A DNA stretch of 64,000 bases. Origin: Rhizobium binae. Its GTDB lineage: Bacteria > Pseudomonadota > Alphaproteobacteria > Rhizobiales > Rhizobiaceae. Below are positions 9,076-16,417 of the stretch, piece by piece. Where the stretch lies: positions 1,057,001-1,121,000 of the forward strand of contig NZ_CP071604.1 of the NCBI RefSeq assembly GCF_017357225.1, written 5' to 3'. Numbering within the stretch: position 1 is the first letter of the stretch; the number at the start of each line of letters is the position of its first letter. The notes below the pieces were generated by a model. The model worked only from the letters and a program-made list of their open reading frames with translations. It was not told the origin of the DNA and did not search any database. Made by a program: the position numbers and the translations under genes.

Positions 9076-9681
9076 TCAGGCGTGGCCGGCCTCGGCCGAA
9101 AGCATGGCGGCGTTAATGCCCATGCCGGCGAGCGCCCGCTCGTACTTGTCGTCGAGGCTGCGGTCGAAGATCAGTTCCTCATTGGCCGGGCAGGTGAGCC
9201 AGCCATTGTTGGCGACCTCGTTTTCAAGCTGGCCGGCGCCCCAGGAGGAATAGCCGAGCAGCATCGTCGCGCGCTTCGGCCCGGCGCCCTTGGAGATGGC
9301 GCGCACGATGTCGAGCGTCGCCGTCAGGCAGATGTCGTCGCTGACGGGAATCGAGGAGTCGCTGGCATAATCGTCCGAATGCAGCACGAAGCCGCGGCCG
9401 CTTTCCACCGGGCCTCCGGTCTGGATCGGGAAGTCGCGGGCGCGCTGCGGCAGCACGATCGGCTCTTCCTGCTTGATCATGTCGAGATGCAGCAGCACGT
9501 CGGTGAAGGTGAGGCTCTGCGGCCGGTTGATGACGAAGCCCATGGCGCCGGCATCCGAATGCGCGCAGATGTAAATCACGGTGCGCGCAAAATTGCGGTC
9601 TTCCATGCCCGGCATGGCGATGAGGAACTGGCCATCGAAGAAGCCACGTTCCCGTCTGTTCTTCAGCGTCGATAAGGACAT
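9076..9681 (-). CDS. UPF0301 / YqgE-AlgH family protein
   Basis: A 201-residue cytosolic protein with the family hallmarks [39 protein letters not shown] and [14 protein letters not shown]. Crystal structures of relatives are known but the function is not; AlgH was linked to alginate control in Pseudomonas. I chose ATG 9681 ([19 protein letters not shown]), because an ideal AGGAGG site lies six bases upstream; the longer 214-residue reading has no such site. It is divergent from the DsbD-N-like gene. Confidence 0.93.
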   Translation of the reverse strand: MSLSTLKNRRERGFFDGQFLIAMPGMEDRNFARTVIYICAHSDAGAMGFVINRPQSLTFTDVLLHLDMIKQEEPIVLPQRARDFPIQTGGPVESGRGFVLHSDDYASDSSIPVSDDICLTATLDIVRAISKGAGPKRATMLLGYSSWGAGQLENEVANNGWLTCPANEELIFDRSLDDKYERALAGMGINAAMLSAEAGHA

Positions 9682-9822
9682 CGTTCCTCCTGCTGCCAGA
9701 CCGCACCAAGGCCCCGACAAGAGAAAGATGGGCCAATGTCACTAATCAATCAACTGAAAATGAAGATTATGTGGCCGTCCGCTTCTGGCGGCCAAACGGC
9801 ACTTTCGGTAAACCTTTGTTCC

Positions 9823-10662
9823 ATGATGATTATTTCTTTGGCCCCGCGCCGGCTTTTCATGGCGGTCATTTCGCTTGCCGCGTCCTTCGCCCCGTTTTGT
9901 TCTGCGCAGGCGGAAATGAGCGCCTGGGCCGAGGCCGAGGGCGGCCGCATGCGCCTCGTGGCGCTGGCGCCCGGTGCCGACGGCAAAATCCGCGCCGCCC
10001 TGCAGATCGAGCCGAAACCCGGCTGGATCACCTATTGGCGCGAGCCCGGCAACAGCGGCATTCCGCCTCAAATCACCATCGCCCCGAGAAGCAACGTGGC
10101 GCTCGATGCCATCGGCTATCCCGTTCCCAAGCATTTTTACAAGGGCGGGATCGAGGATATCGCCTATGACGCGCCGGTGACGCTGCCGCTGTCGCTGACG
10201 GCATCAGCCAAAGCCCCGGTTGTGGTCGACGCGACGGCCTTCATCGGCATCTGCAGGGATATCTGCGTTCCCTTCCAGGCACACCTGGCGGTGACGCTCG
10301 GCCCCGCCACCCAGTCGCATCTGGAGGAGGAGGCGATCCTTGCGGCCGCCGATGCGGCGCTGCCGAAGCCGCCCTCGGCCGATTTCGCGGTCACGGCGCA
10401 TGCGATCTCGCCGGACAGGAAGACCCTGTCGCTGACGCTCACCCTGCCGTCCGGGGGAAGCGGCGCGCCCGATATCATCGTCACCGGCCCGAGCGGCTAC
10501 GCTTTCACCAAGCAGATCGGCGGCAAACGCGACGGCGCCACCTTTAAGACCGACATTGCAATCGGCAAACTGCCGAAGGATTATGATCCATCGGGAAAGC
10601 GCTGGAGCGTGCTGGTCATCGATGGCGGCAAGGCGATGGAGACCACGCTTGCCTTTGACTGA
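9823..10662 (+). CDS. Periplasmic DsbD N-terminal-domain-like protein
   Basis: About 279 residues, starting MMIISLAPRRLFMAVISLAASFAPFCSAQA, a signal peptide with likely cleavage after AQA. The mature part matches the DsbD alpha domain (PF11412-like): GWITYWREPGNSGIPP, a central beta region, and FIGICRDICVPF, whose CxxxC pair is the redox-active site of that domain. In DsbD/ScsB this domain passes electrons to periplasmic partners, but no membrane or thioredoxin domain follows here, so it is a stand-alone version. The frame is open upstream to 9736; ATG 9823 best fits the signal peptide. The peroxiredoxin follows 83 bases later. Confidence 0.82.
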   Translation: MMIISLAPRRLFMAVISLAASFAPFCSAQAEMSAWAEAEGGRMRLVALAPGADGKIRAALQIEPKPGWITYWREPGNSGIPPQITIAPRSNVALDAIGYPVPKHFYKGGIEDIAYDAPVTLPLSLTASAKAPVVVDATAFIGICRDICVPFQAHLAVTLGPATQSHLEEEAILAAADAALPKPPSADFAVTAHAISPDRKTLSLTLTLPSGGSGAPDIIVTGPSGYAFTKQIGGKRDGATFKTDIAIGKLPKDYDPSGKRWSVLVIDGGKAMETTLAFD

Positions 10663-10745
10663 GCGGAACCTATAGTCGCCTCAGCCACGCCGGCGCCCGC
10701 CGCCAGCTGGAACCCCAATAAGCCCGAACCCCGAGGAGAAAACCC

Positions 10746-11231
10746 ATGACCATCGCGATCGGCGACAAGCTTCCTGCCGCCACTTTCAAGGAAAAGACCG
10801 CCGACGGCCCGGTCGAAATCACCACCGAGCAGCTCTTTGCCGGCAAGCGCGTCGTGCTCTTTGCCGTTCCCGGCGCCTTCACGCCCACCTGCTCGCTGAA
10901 CCATCTGCCGGGTTACCTCGAAAACCGCGACACCATCCTCGGCAAGGGCGTCGACGACATCGCCGTTCTCGCCGTCAACGACTGGCACGTCATGGGCGCC
11001 TGGGCGCAATCCTCCGGCGGCTTTGGCAAGATCCACTTCCTCGCCGATTGGGACGCCGGCTTCACCAAGGCCGTCGGCCTCGACGCCGACCTCTCCGCCG
11101 GCGGCCTCGGCCTGCGCTCCAAGCGCTATTCGATGCTGGTCGAAGACGGCGTCGTCAAAGCGCTCAACGTCGAGGAAAGCCCCGGCCAGGCCACGGTCTC
11201 GGGTGCGGCCGCGATGCTGGAACTGCTTTGA
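10746..11231 (+). CDS. Peroxiredoxin, Prx5 type
   Basis: A 161-residue thiol peroxidase that reduces hydrogen and organic peroxides. The active-site motif PGAFTPTCSLNHLPGY (peroxidatic cysteine about residue 49) is the Prx5 signature, and the conserved arginine (LRSKRYSMLVEDG) is present. A GAGGAG ribosome site lies just before the ATG. No signal peptide, so cytosolic. The reductant (glutaredoxin/glutathione) cannot be told from sequence. Confidence 0.95.
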   Translation: MTIAIGDKLPAATFKEKTADGPVEITTEQLFAGKRVVLFAVPGAFTPTCSLNHLPGYLENRDTILGKGVDDIAVLAVNDWHVMGAWAQSSGGFGKIHFLADWDAGFTKAVGLDADLSAGGLGLRSKRYSMLVEDGVVKALNVEESPGQATVSGAAAMLELL

Positions 11232-11283
11232 GATTTCGATAGGACGGCACCGCCGGCTGGTCTGGCAGCAACGTGCCACCAAC

Positions 11284-11545
11284 CTCCGTCATCCCAGGCC
11301 CAGAGCTGGGATCCATACCCGGTGCCGGCAGAGGCCAGCCTGGGTCCTCGGGTCAGGCCCGAGGACGACGGAGGATGGGGTGCGCTCCGTGGCAAACCCA
11401 ACGAGTCAATAGCAGCGGCGTTGCGCCTCCTGCCAATGACCCTCCCCCAACTCCGTCATCCAGGCCCTCAGCCTGGGATCCATACCCGGTGCCGGCGGAG
11501 GCCAGCCTGGGCCCTCGGGTCAAGCCCGAAGACGACTGAGGGTGG
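11284..11545. repeat. Two REP-like palindromic units in tandem
   Basis: Units at about 11284-11376 and 11451-11540 share CTCCGTCATCC(C)AGGCC...GGGATCCATACCCGGTGCCGGC...CCTCGGGTCA(A)GCCCGA(G)GACGAC, followed by GGTGGGGTGCGCTC(C/G)GTGGCAAACCCAACG. Each unit is an interrupted palindrome able to form a long stem. Such repeats sit between genes and often downstream of stops; short frames read through them are not real genes. Confidence 0.85.
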
Positions 11546-11583
11546 GGTGCGCTCGGTGGCAAACCCAACGGGGGTGATTCAAT

Positions 11584-11940
11584 AGAACCTTTCCGGGTTA
11601 GATTGAAGCATTCTGCCGGAGCAGGTTTTCGTCAGTGCAAAGGCGATTGGCGAAGGGCATACCCCAAAGTACGTCCGAGCCGATCGCCTTTGATCCTGGC
11701 TAGAGATGCCCGGCCCACCGGCCGCACCGCTTCGCCGTGGTTAAGCGATAAGTGCGTCCGGCGATTCTGGAGTCTTGCAGATTTGCCGAGCAAATCTGCG
11801 GGAGGGTTGGCCGAAACGGGCCGGCTGATCGACCGGCCGGCTTGGCCGTAGGGCTGGGCTACGACGCGCGCCGGCCGGTCGACCATCCGACTCCGCTTGA
11901 GCCGAGAGAATGCTTCAATCTAGCCCGGAAAGGCTCTAGC
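11584..11940. repeat. RIME-like intergenic element, long form
   Basis: The outer arms are inverted copies: AGAACCTTTCCGGGTTAGAT at 11584 and ATCTAGCCCGGAAAGGCTCT near 11920. The right portion (GGGCTACGACGCGCGCCGGC to the end) is nearly identical to the short element at 55079-55193. Between them are about 245 extra bases with further hairpins, such as GCAGATTTG-CCGAG-CAAATCTGC near 11777. It resembles the rhizobial RIME elements. The rest of 11232-12068 holds no convincing gene. Confidence 0.7.
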
Positions 11941-12068
11941 AGCGGCGTTACTCCTCCTGCTAATCACTCTCCCCGAAACTCCGTCGTTCCGGGTCTTGAG
12001 CCTACGATACACTACCGATCAGCCTGTGACAGAAAAGCCCGCCATCTCGCCTCAATCTCGCCGCAATC

Positions 12069-12096
12069 GTTATAACATAACGAGTAATGTTATTAC
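12069..12096 (+). promoter_or_regulatory. Tandem AT-rich palindromes, candidate Zur operator
   Basis: Two 13-base palindromes lie two bases apart: GTTATAACATAAC (12069-12081) and GTAATGTTATTAC (12084-12096). They stand out in a GC-rich setting, end 17 bases before the first start codon of the metal transporter operon, and resemble the TTATA-n-ATAA style of proteobacterial Zur boxes. The assignment to Zur is inference from motif style and gene content; a Mur/Fur-type site is possible. Confidence 0.6.
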
Positions 12097-12112
12097 ATTT
12101 TCAGGATGACCC

Positions 12113-12241
12113 ATGCACCCGAGCCCCGATCGCCCCTTCATCAGCCTGCTGGGACAATCGGCCTTATCCAGGATGATCGGCATCTCGGTGATCATTTCCG
12201 GGCTCTGGCTTGTCATTGGCTGGGCGGTTCTGCTGCCATGA
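12113..12241 (+). CDS. 42-residue membrane peptide leading the metal ABC operon
   Basis: A small frame absent from usual gene calls starts at ATG 12113, six bases after an AGGA site, and ends TGA 12239-12241. The first 20 residues (MHPSPDRPFISLLGQSALSR) are polar; residues 21-42 (MIGISVIISGLWLVIGWAVL plus LP) form one transmembrane helix. The stop overlaps the ATG of the ATPase gene in the ATGA manner seen for coupled genes, and the next junction (ATPase/permease) does the same. I infer a real small membrane protein of the transporter, possibly a subunit or stabiliser. No family is recognised. Confidence 0.6.
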   Translation: MHPSPDRPFISLLGQSALSRMIGISVIISGLWLVIGWAVLLP

Positions 12242-12990
12242 CGCCGTCGATGGTCCGTCTCGACGACCTTACCGTCGCCTATGATCGCCACCCCGCCGTC
12301 CATCATGTCTCCGGCGCCTTTGCGCCGGGCAGTCTGACGGCGATTGCCGGGCCGAATGGGGCGGGCAAGTCGACGCTTTTGAAGGCGATCATGGGCGAGC
12401 TTCGGCCGGCCGAAGGCAGGGTCGAGCACCGGCTGGCACGCGCGGAATTCGGTTATCTCCCGCAGGTGGCCGAGATCGATCGGCGCTTTCCGATTTCGGT
12501 CATCGACACCGTCATGCTCGGCGCCTGGAAGAGCAGGGGCGCCTTCGGCCGTATGGCACCCGCCGATGTGAAAAAGGCGGGCGAGGCGCTTGCCGCTGTC
12601 GGCCTCGACGGTTTCGGCAGGCGCCATGTCGGATCGCTCTCGGCCGGCCAGTTCCAGCGCGTGCTCTTTGCGCGCCTGCTCTTGCAGGATGCCGACGTCA
12701 TCCTGCTCGATGAGCCGTTTACCGCTATCGATGCCCGCACGACCCGGGATCTCCTCGATATCGTTTCCCGCTGGCACGGCGAGGGCCGCACCGTCATCGC
12801 CGTGCTGCATGATTTCGAGCTCGTCCGGACACATTTCCCTCAGACCCTGCTGCTTGCCCGCGAGCTCGTGGGCTGGGGGCCGACCGGCGATGTCATGTCC
12901 TCTGCCAATCTGATGAAGGCCCGCGCCATGGCCGAGCGCTGGGATGAGGATGCGGCGGCCTGCGTCCCGCAAGAGGCGCCGGCGGCATGA
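12238..12990 (+). CDS. Zinc/manganese-type ABC transporter ATP-binding protein
   Basis: A 250-residue ABC ATPase with Walker A GPNGAGKSTLL, Q-loop LPQVAEIDRRFP, signature SLSAGQFQRVLFARLL, Walker B DVILLDEPF and the H-loop VIAVLHDFELV. The QVAEIDRRFPISVIDTV segment is typical of the metal (ZnuC/AztA-like) family. ATG 12238 is chosen because the sequence upstream in this frame is the small membrane ORF read in another frame. It overlaps the permease gene by four bases. It powers uptake of a divalent metal, probably zinc given the operator. Confidence 0.92.
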   Translation: MTPSMVRLDDLTVAYDRHPAVHHVSGAFAPGSLTAIAGPNGAGKSTLLKAIMGELRPAEGRVEHRLARAEFGYLPQVAEIDRRFPISVIDTVMLGAWKSRGAFGRMAPADVKKAGEALAAVGLDGFGRRHVGSLSAGQFQRVLFARLLLQDADVILLDEPFTAIDARTTRDLLDIVSRWHGEGRTVIAVLHDFELVRTHFPQTLLLARELVGWGPTGDVMSSANLMKARAMAERWDEDAAACVPQEAPAA

Positions 12991-13859
12991 CGGCTTACGA
13001 TCTCTTCCTCGCGCCCTTCGCCGATTTCGGTTTCATGCGTCGCGCCCTTGTCGCCTGCCTCTGCCTCGGACTCGGCTCGGGGCCGATCGGCGTCTTCCTG
13101 ATGCTGCGGCGCATGAGCCTGATGGGCGATGCCATGAGCCATGCAGTGCTGCCGGGGGCGGCGATCGGTTATCTCGTCGCCGGCTCGCTGTCGCTGACGG
13201 CGATGGGGCTCGGCGGCCTCATCGCCGGCCTGTCGGTGGCGCTGCTGTCCGGCGCCGTCAGCCGGATGACCGTGCTGCGCGAGGATGCAAGCTTTGCCAG
13301 CTTCTATCTCGCCTCGTTGGCACTCGGCGTGCTGATCGTCTCGTTGCGCGGGTCGAATATCGATCTCTTGCACGTGCTCTTCGGTACGATCCTGGCGATC
13401 GATGCGCCGGCGCTCTATCAGATCGGCGCGATCACCTCGCTGACGCTCGTCATCCTCGCCGCCATCTACCGGCCGCTGGTGGCCGAATGCTTCGACCCCG
13501 GCTTCCTGCGCGCCGTCGGCGGGCGCGGGCCGGTCTATCACGTGCTCTTCCTGCTACTTGTGGTACTGAACCTCGTCGCCAGCTTCCAGGCGCTCGGCAC
13601 GCTGATGGCGGTCGGCCTGATGATGCTGCCGGCGGCCGTCGCCCAGCTCTGGTCGCGCAGTCTGCCTGTCATGATGCTGATCGCGACCGTCAGTGCGGCC
13701 ACCTCCGGCTATCTCGGCCTGATCGCTTCGTACCATCTCGAGCTCGCCTCCGGCCCGACGATCATCATGACGGCAGCGCTGTTTTACGCCTTCTCAATCC
13801 TCTTCGCGCCTTCCGGCATCGCCCGGCGCCTCTTTCCCCGCCCGCATCTGAAGGGCTGA
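12987..13859 (+). CDS. Metal ABC transporter permease (ZnuB/AztB-like)
   Basis: A 290-residue inner-membrane protein with about eight hydrophobic helices. The conserved MLRRMSLMGDAMSHAVLPGAA and the later LGTLMAVGLMMLPAAVAQLW are signatures of the ABC-3 metal permease family. It starts within the ATPase stop (ATGA) and is followed 16 bases later by the binding-protein gene after a good AAGGAGA site. It forms the metal channel with the ATPase. Confidence 0.94.
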   Translation: MTAYDLFLAPFADFGFMRRALVACLCLGLGSGPIGVFLMLRRMSLMGDAMSHAVLPGAAIGYLVAGSLSLTAMGLGGLIAGLSVALLSGAVSRMTVLREDASFASFYLASLALGVLIVSLRGSNIDLLHVLFGTILAIDAPALYQIGAITSLTLVILAAIYRPLVAECFDPGFLRAVGGRGPVYHVLFLLLVVLNLVASFQALGTLMAVGLMMLPAAVAQLWSRSLPVMMLIATVSAATSGYLGLIASYHLELASGPTIIMTAALFYAFSILFAPSGIARRLFPRPHLKG

Positions 13860-13875
13860 TTTCAAGGAGACTTCG

Positions 13876-14778
13876 ATGATATCGCGCAGACTGCTTCTCT
13901 CCGTCGCCGCACTTTCCGCGCTGATGGCGCTCTCGGCCGCTCCGGCTTCGGCCGAAACGCTGAAGGTTGTGGCGTCCTTCACCGTGCTTGCCGATGTCGT
14001 GAAACAGGTTGGCGGCGACCATGTTCATGTCACAAGCCTCGTCGGCCCGAATGGCGATCCCCATGAATTCGAGCCGTCGCCGGCCGATGCCAAGAATCTG
14101 AAGGCGGCCGAAGTCACCTTCGTCAGTGGCGAGGGGTTGGAAGGCTGGATGGACCGGCTGATCACCGCCTCAGGCTACAAGGGCAAGCCGGTGACGGTTT
14201 CCGAAGGCATCAGCACCCGCACCATGGAAGAGGACGGCAAGACCATCACCGATCCGCATGTTTGGAACAGCCCTGTGAACGTCAAGGTCTGGGTCGCCAA
14301 TATCGAAAAGGCACTGTCATCAGCGGACCCCGCCGACGCCGCCGCGTTCAAGGCCAATGCCGAGAAATACACCCGGAAGCTGGACGAGCTTAACGCCTAT
14401 GCCCATTCGAAATTCGACGCGATCGCCGATGACCGCCGCAAGGTGCTGACGAGCCACGACGCCTTCGGTTATTTCGGCCGCGAATACAAGGTGAGCTTCC
14501 TGGCGCCGCTCGGTCTCTCCACCGAGAGCGAAGCCTCGGCCGCCGACGTCGCCAAGCTGATCGACCAGATCAAGAGCGAGCATGTGAAGGCCTATTTCTT
14601 CGAAAATTCCAATGATCCGCGCCTGGTCAAGCAGGTCGCCAAGGCAACGGGCGCCGAGCCCGGCGGCGAGCTCTATGTCGAATCGCTCTCCGACGCCAAG
14701 GGACCGGCGCCGACCTATGAAAAGATGTTCCGCTACAATGTCGACCAGCTCGCCACGGCCATGGCGAAATCGAGCTGA
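13876..14778 (+). CDS. Metal ABC transporter substrate-binding protein (AztC/ZnuA-like)
   Basis: A 300-residue periplasmic protein with a cleavable signal (MISRRLLLSVAALSALMALS...ASA). Candidate metal ligands are the histidines in DPHEFEPSP, DPHVWNSP and SHDAFGYF and the acidic residue in FFENSNDPRL, the His3-Asp/Glu set of cluster A-I binding proteins. The histidine-rich loop of E. coli ZnuA is lacking, replaced by the short MEEDGKTITD loop, which is closer to AztC. It is the last gene of the operon and is followed by a strong hairpin. Zinc is the likely ligand; manganese cannot be excluded. Confidence 0.93.
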   Translation: MISRRLLLSVAALSALMALSAAPASAETLKVVASFTVLADVVKQVGGDHVHVTSLVGPNGDPHEFEPSPADAKNLKAAEVTFVSGEGLEGWMDRLITASGYKGKPVTVSEGISTRTMEEDGKTITDPHVWNSPVNVKVWVANIEKALSSADPADAAAFKANAEKYTRKLDELNAYAHSKFDAIADDRRKVLTSHDAFGYFGREYKVSFLAPLGLSTESEASAADVAKLIDQIKSEHVKAYFFENSNDPRLVKQVAKATGAEPGGELYVESLSDAKGPAPTYEKMFRYNVDQLATAMAKSS

Positions 14779-14786
14779 GCCCCGCC

Positions 14787-14813
14787 GCCCGCGCCTTCGC
14801 CGAAGGCGCGGGC
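14787..14813. terminator. Perfect 11-bp hairpin between convergent genes
   Basis: GCCCGCGCCTT and AAGGCGCGGGC flank a five-base loop. It lies between the binding-protein gene and the convergent CDF-like gene and probably stops transcription in both directions, though neither side has a full T run. Confidence 0.6.
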
Positions 14814-14826
14814 GATATCGCCGGAA

Positions 14827-15411
14827 TCAGGGTGCGGTCAGATGCTCCTGGCGGGCAGCGGTCCAGACCTCCCGGGCCGAGTCGAGATTCATGGCTGCGA
14901 TGGCGAGCCCGACGATCAGGTCGGGCCATGCCGAGCTCCAGAGAAAGGCTGTGATCAGTCCCGCGCCGACGATCGCGATATTGGCGATTGCATCGTTGCG
15001 GGCCGACAGGAAGGCCGCTTTCGTCAGGCTTCCGCCATGACGGCGGAAGCGGGCGAGCAACAGGGCGCAGCTCAGATTGACGATAAGCGCCCCGAAGCCG
15101 GTGAGGGAAAGCGCGAAGGGCTCGGGCGCGACTGGCAGGGTGAATTTCTGCGAGGCGGTCCAGAGCGTGGCGATGCCCGGCGCAAGCAGGATCACGGCAA
15201 GCGCGATGCCGGTGCGTGCGCGCGACCGCGCAGACCAGCCGAGCGCCATGAGTATCAGCAGATTGACCGAGGCGTCTTCGAGGAAATCGACCGAATCGGC
15301 AAATAGCGAGACCGACCCGATCGACAGCGCAACCGCGAACTCGATCCCGAAATAGCCAAGATTTGCGAGTGCGACGATCATGACTACGCGCCCAAGAGCG
15401 GTACTCTGCAT
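14827..15411 (-). CDS. Minimal cation-efflux (CDF-like) membrane protein
   Basis: A 194-residue membrane protein with five to six hydrophobic segments. The layout (NLGYFGIEFAVALSIGSVSLFADSVDFLEDASVN) matches the first two helices of cation diffusion facilitators, and SARNDAIANIAIVGAGLIT matches helix 5. The cytoplasmic metal-binding C-terminal domain is absent, and the usual HxxxD pairs appear as ADSVDFLED and NDAIAN, so metal choice is unclear. It is convergent with the metal uptake operon, and a link to metal balance is suggestive only. Confidence 0.75.
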   Translation of the reverse strand: MQSTALGRVVMIVALANLGYFGIEFAVALSIGSVSLFADSVDFLEDASVNLLILMALGWSARSRARTGIALAVILLAPGIATLWTASQKFTLPVAPEPFALSLTGFGALIVNLSCALLLARFRRHGGSLTKAAFLSARNDAIANIAIVGAGLITAFLWSSAWPDLIVGLAIAAMNLDSAREVWTAARQEHLTAP

Positions 15412-15480
15412 CTCACATCAACCTTTCGCTAAATCTGCCGGAGAACCGGTGAACGTTGGGGCACACCGGCTTGCCCGCTC

Positions 15481-15789
15481 TCACAGCTTGAGGTCGAAGA
15501 CCAGGATCCCGGCGAGGCCTCCGTCCGTCGAGGAGACGATGCGCTCGCCGACGACCACGTGGTCGGGATGGACGAGATAGGCGTCGCGGGCCTCGGCACT
15601 GTCGAAGGTCACGGCAAAACCGTCAACGAAGCCGCCATGCAGCCCTTCGGGCGAAACATTCGGCCCGTATTTGATGTCCACGATGCCGGGAACGACCTGC
15701 TTCAGCGCAACGATGGCGTCGAAAAGCGCCTGCTTCTCATCATTCGTCATTGCCGCTTTCAACCGCAGGAATACGCAGTGCAGGATCAT
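15481..15789 (-). CDS. Dabb (stress-responsive alpha/beta barrel) domain protein
   Basis: A 102-residue protein starting MILHCVFLRLKAAMTNDEKQ. Strand-helix pattern with VPGIVDIKYGPNVSPEGLHGGFVDGFAVTFDSAEARDAYLVHPDHV matches Dabb domains, small dimeric barrels induced by stress in plants and bacteria; the activity is usually unknown. ATG 15789 was chosen because GAGGACC sits just upstream and the longer reading adds a cysteine/arginine-rich stretch not typical of the fold. Confidence 0.88.
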   Translation of the reverse strand: MILHCVFLRLKAAMTNDEKQALFDAIVALKQVVPGIVDIKYGPNVSPEGLHGGFVDGFAVTFDSAEARDAYLVHPDHVVVGERIVSSTDGGLAGILVFDLKL

Positions 15790-15880
15790 GGTGGTCCTCC
15801 CGATTTTGTGTCGGCAGCATAGCCGCGAAAGCCGGCAGGGCAATGGGATTTATTTTCACGCAGGCTGCCGGCAGGAGAAG

Positions 15881-16300
15881 TTACATCTGATCGCCCGGCG
15901 CCAGCTCGCGCTGGTAGATCTTGCGGACCAATTCGCCCGCAAGAGCGCGGGCTTCATCCTTCTGTGCCGGCGTCATCGGCCGGCAGGTGTTTCGGAGGTT
16001 GGAGCGGTCGAGCACTGTCGCGGCGCCGGAATCGAGAATCACGAGGTGCCAGCTGCAGGAGGCGACCCTGTCGACGGCGATGGCGCCGTGGCAGCCGGTA
16101 GACAGGCAGAAGGCCACGGTCTGCTGTCCGGCATGATCCCCCTTCTGCGCCAGCGCCAGCGCCTTCTTGAACTCTTCGGACCACCGCTCGCAATGCGCCT
16201 TCCCCGGTGTGCAGGCTTTGGTGACGGGATAGATGTCGGTGGCCTGAACCGGCGCGACGAGAAGGGCGCTGACCGAAAGGGCGAGCAGAAACTTGAGCAT
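15881..16300 (-). CDS. Secreted protein of unknown function, cysteine-containing
   Basis: A 139-residue protein with a signal peptide (MLKFLLALSVSALLVAPVQA) and a mature part containing six cysteines (CTPGKAHC, FCLSTGCH, SCSW, NTC), probably forming disulfides in the periplasm. AAGGAT precedes ATG 16300, preferred over the longer start at 16336. I do not recognise the family. No obvious operon partner. Confidence 0.75.
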   Translation of the reverse strand: MLKFLLALSVSALLVAPVQATDIYPVTKACTPGKAHCERWSEEFKKALALAQKGDHAGQQTVAFCLSTGCHGAIAVDRVASCSWHLVILDSGAATVLDRSNLRNTCRPMTPAQKDEARALAGELVRKIYQRELAPGDQM

Positions 16301-16417
16301 CGAATTATCCTTGTGCAATAAGAGAGAGGCGCACATCAGCGCTCATTGGTCAACGGCCGTTCAAGGGTGCGGAGCGCGCGCCGGACGCGGGAAACCGGTA
16401 AAGTCGGTCGCCTCCGC

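Noticed and set aside
11632..11886. Open frames of about 80 residues inside the RIME-like element on both strands
   Set aside because: They follow the palindrome structure; no start signal and no protein pattern.
12106..12237. A 44-residue N-terminal extension of the metal transporter ATPase
   Set aside because: The stretch lacks ABC-domain character, has no ribosome site at 12106, and encodes the membrane peptide in another frame.
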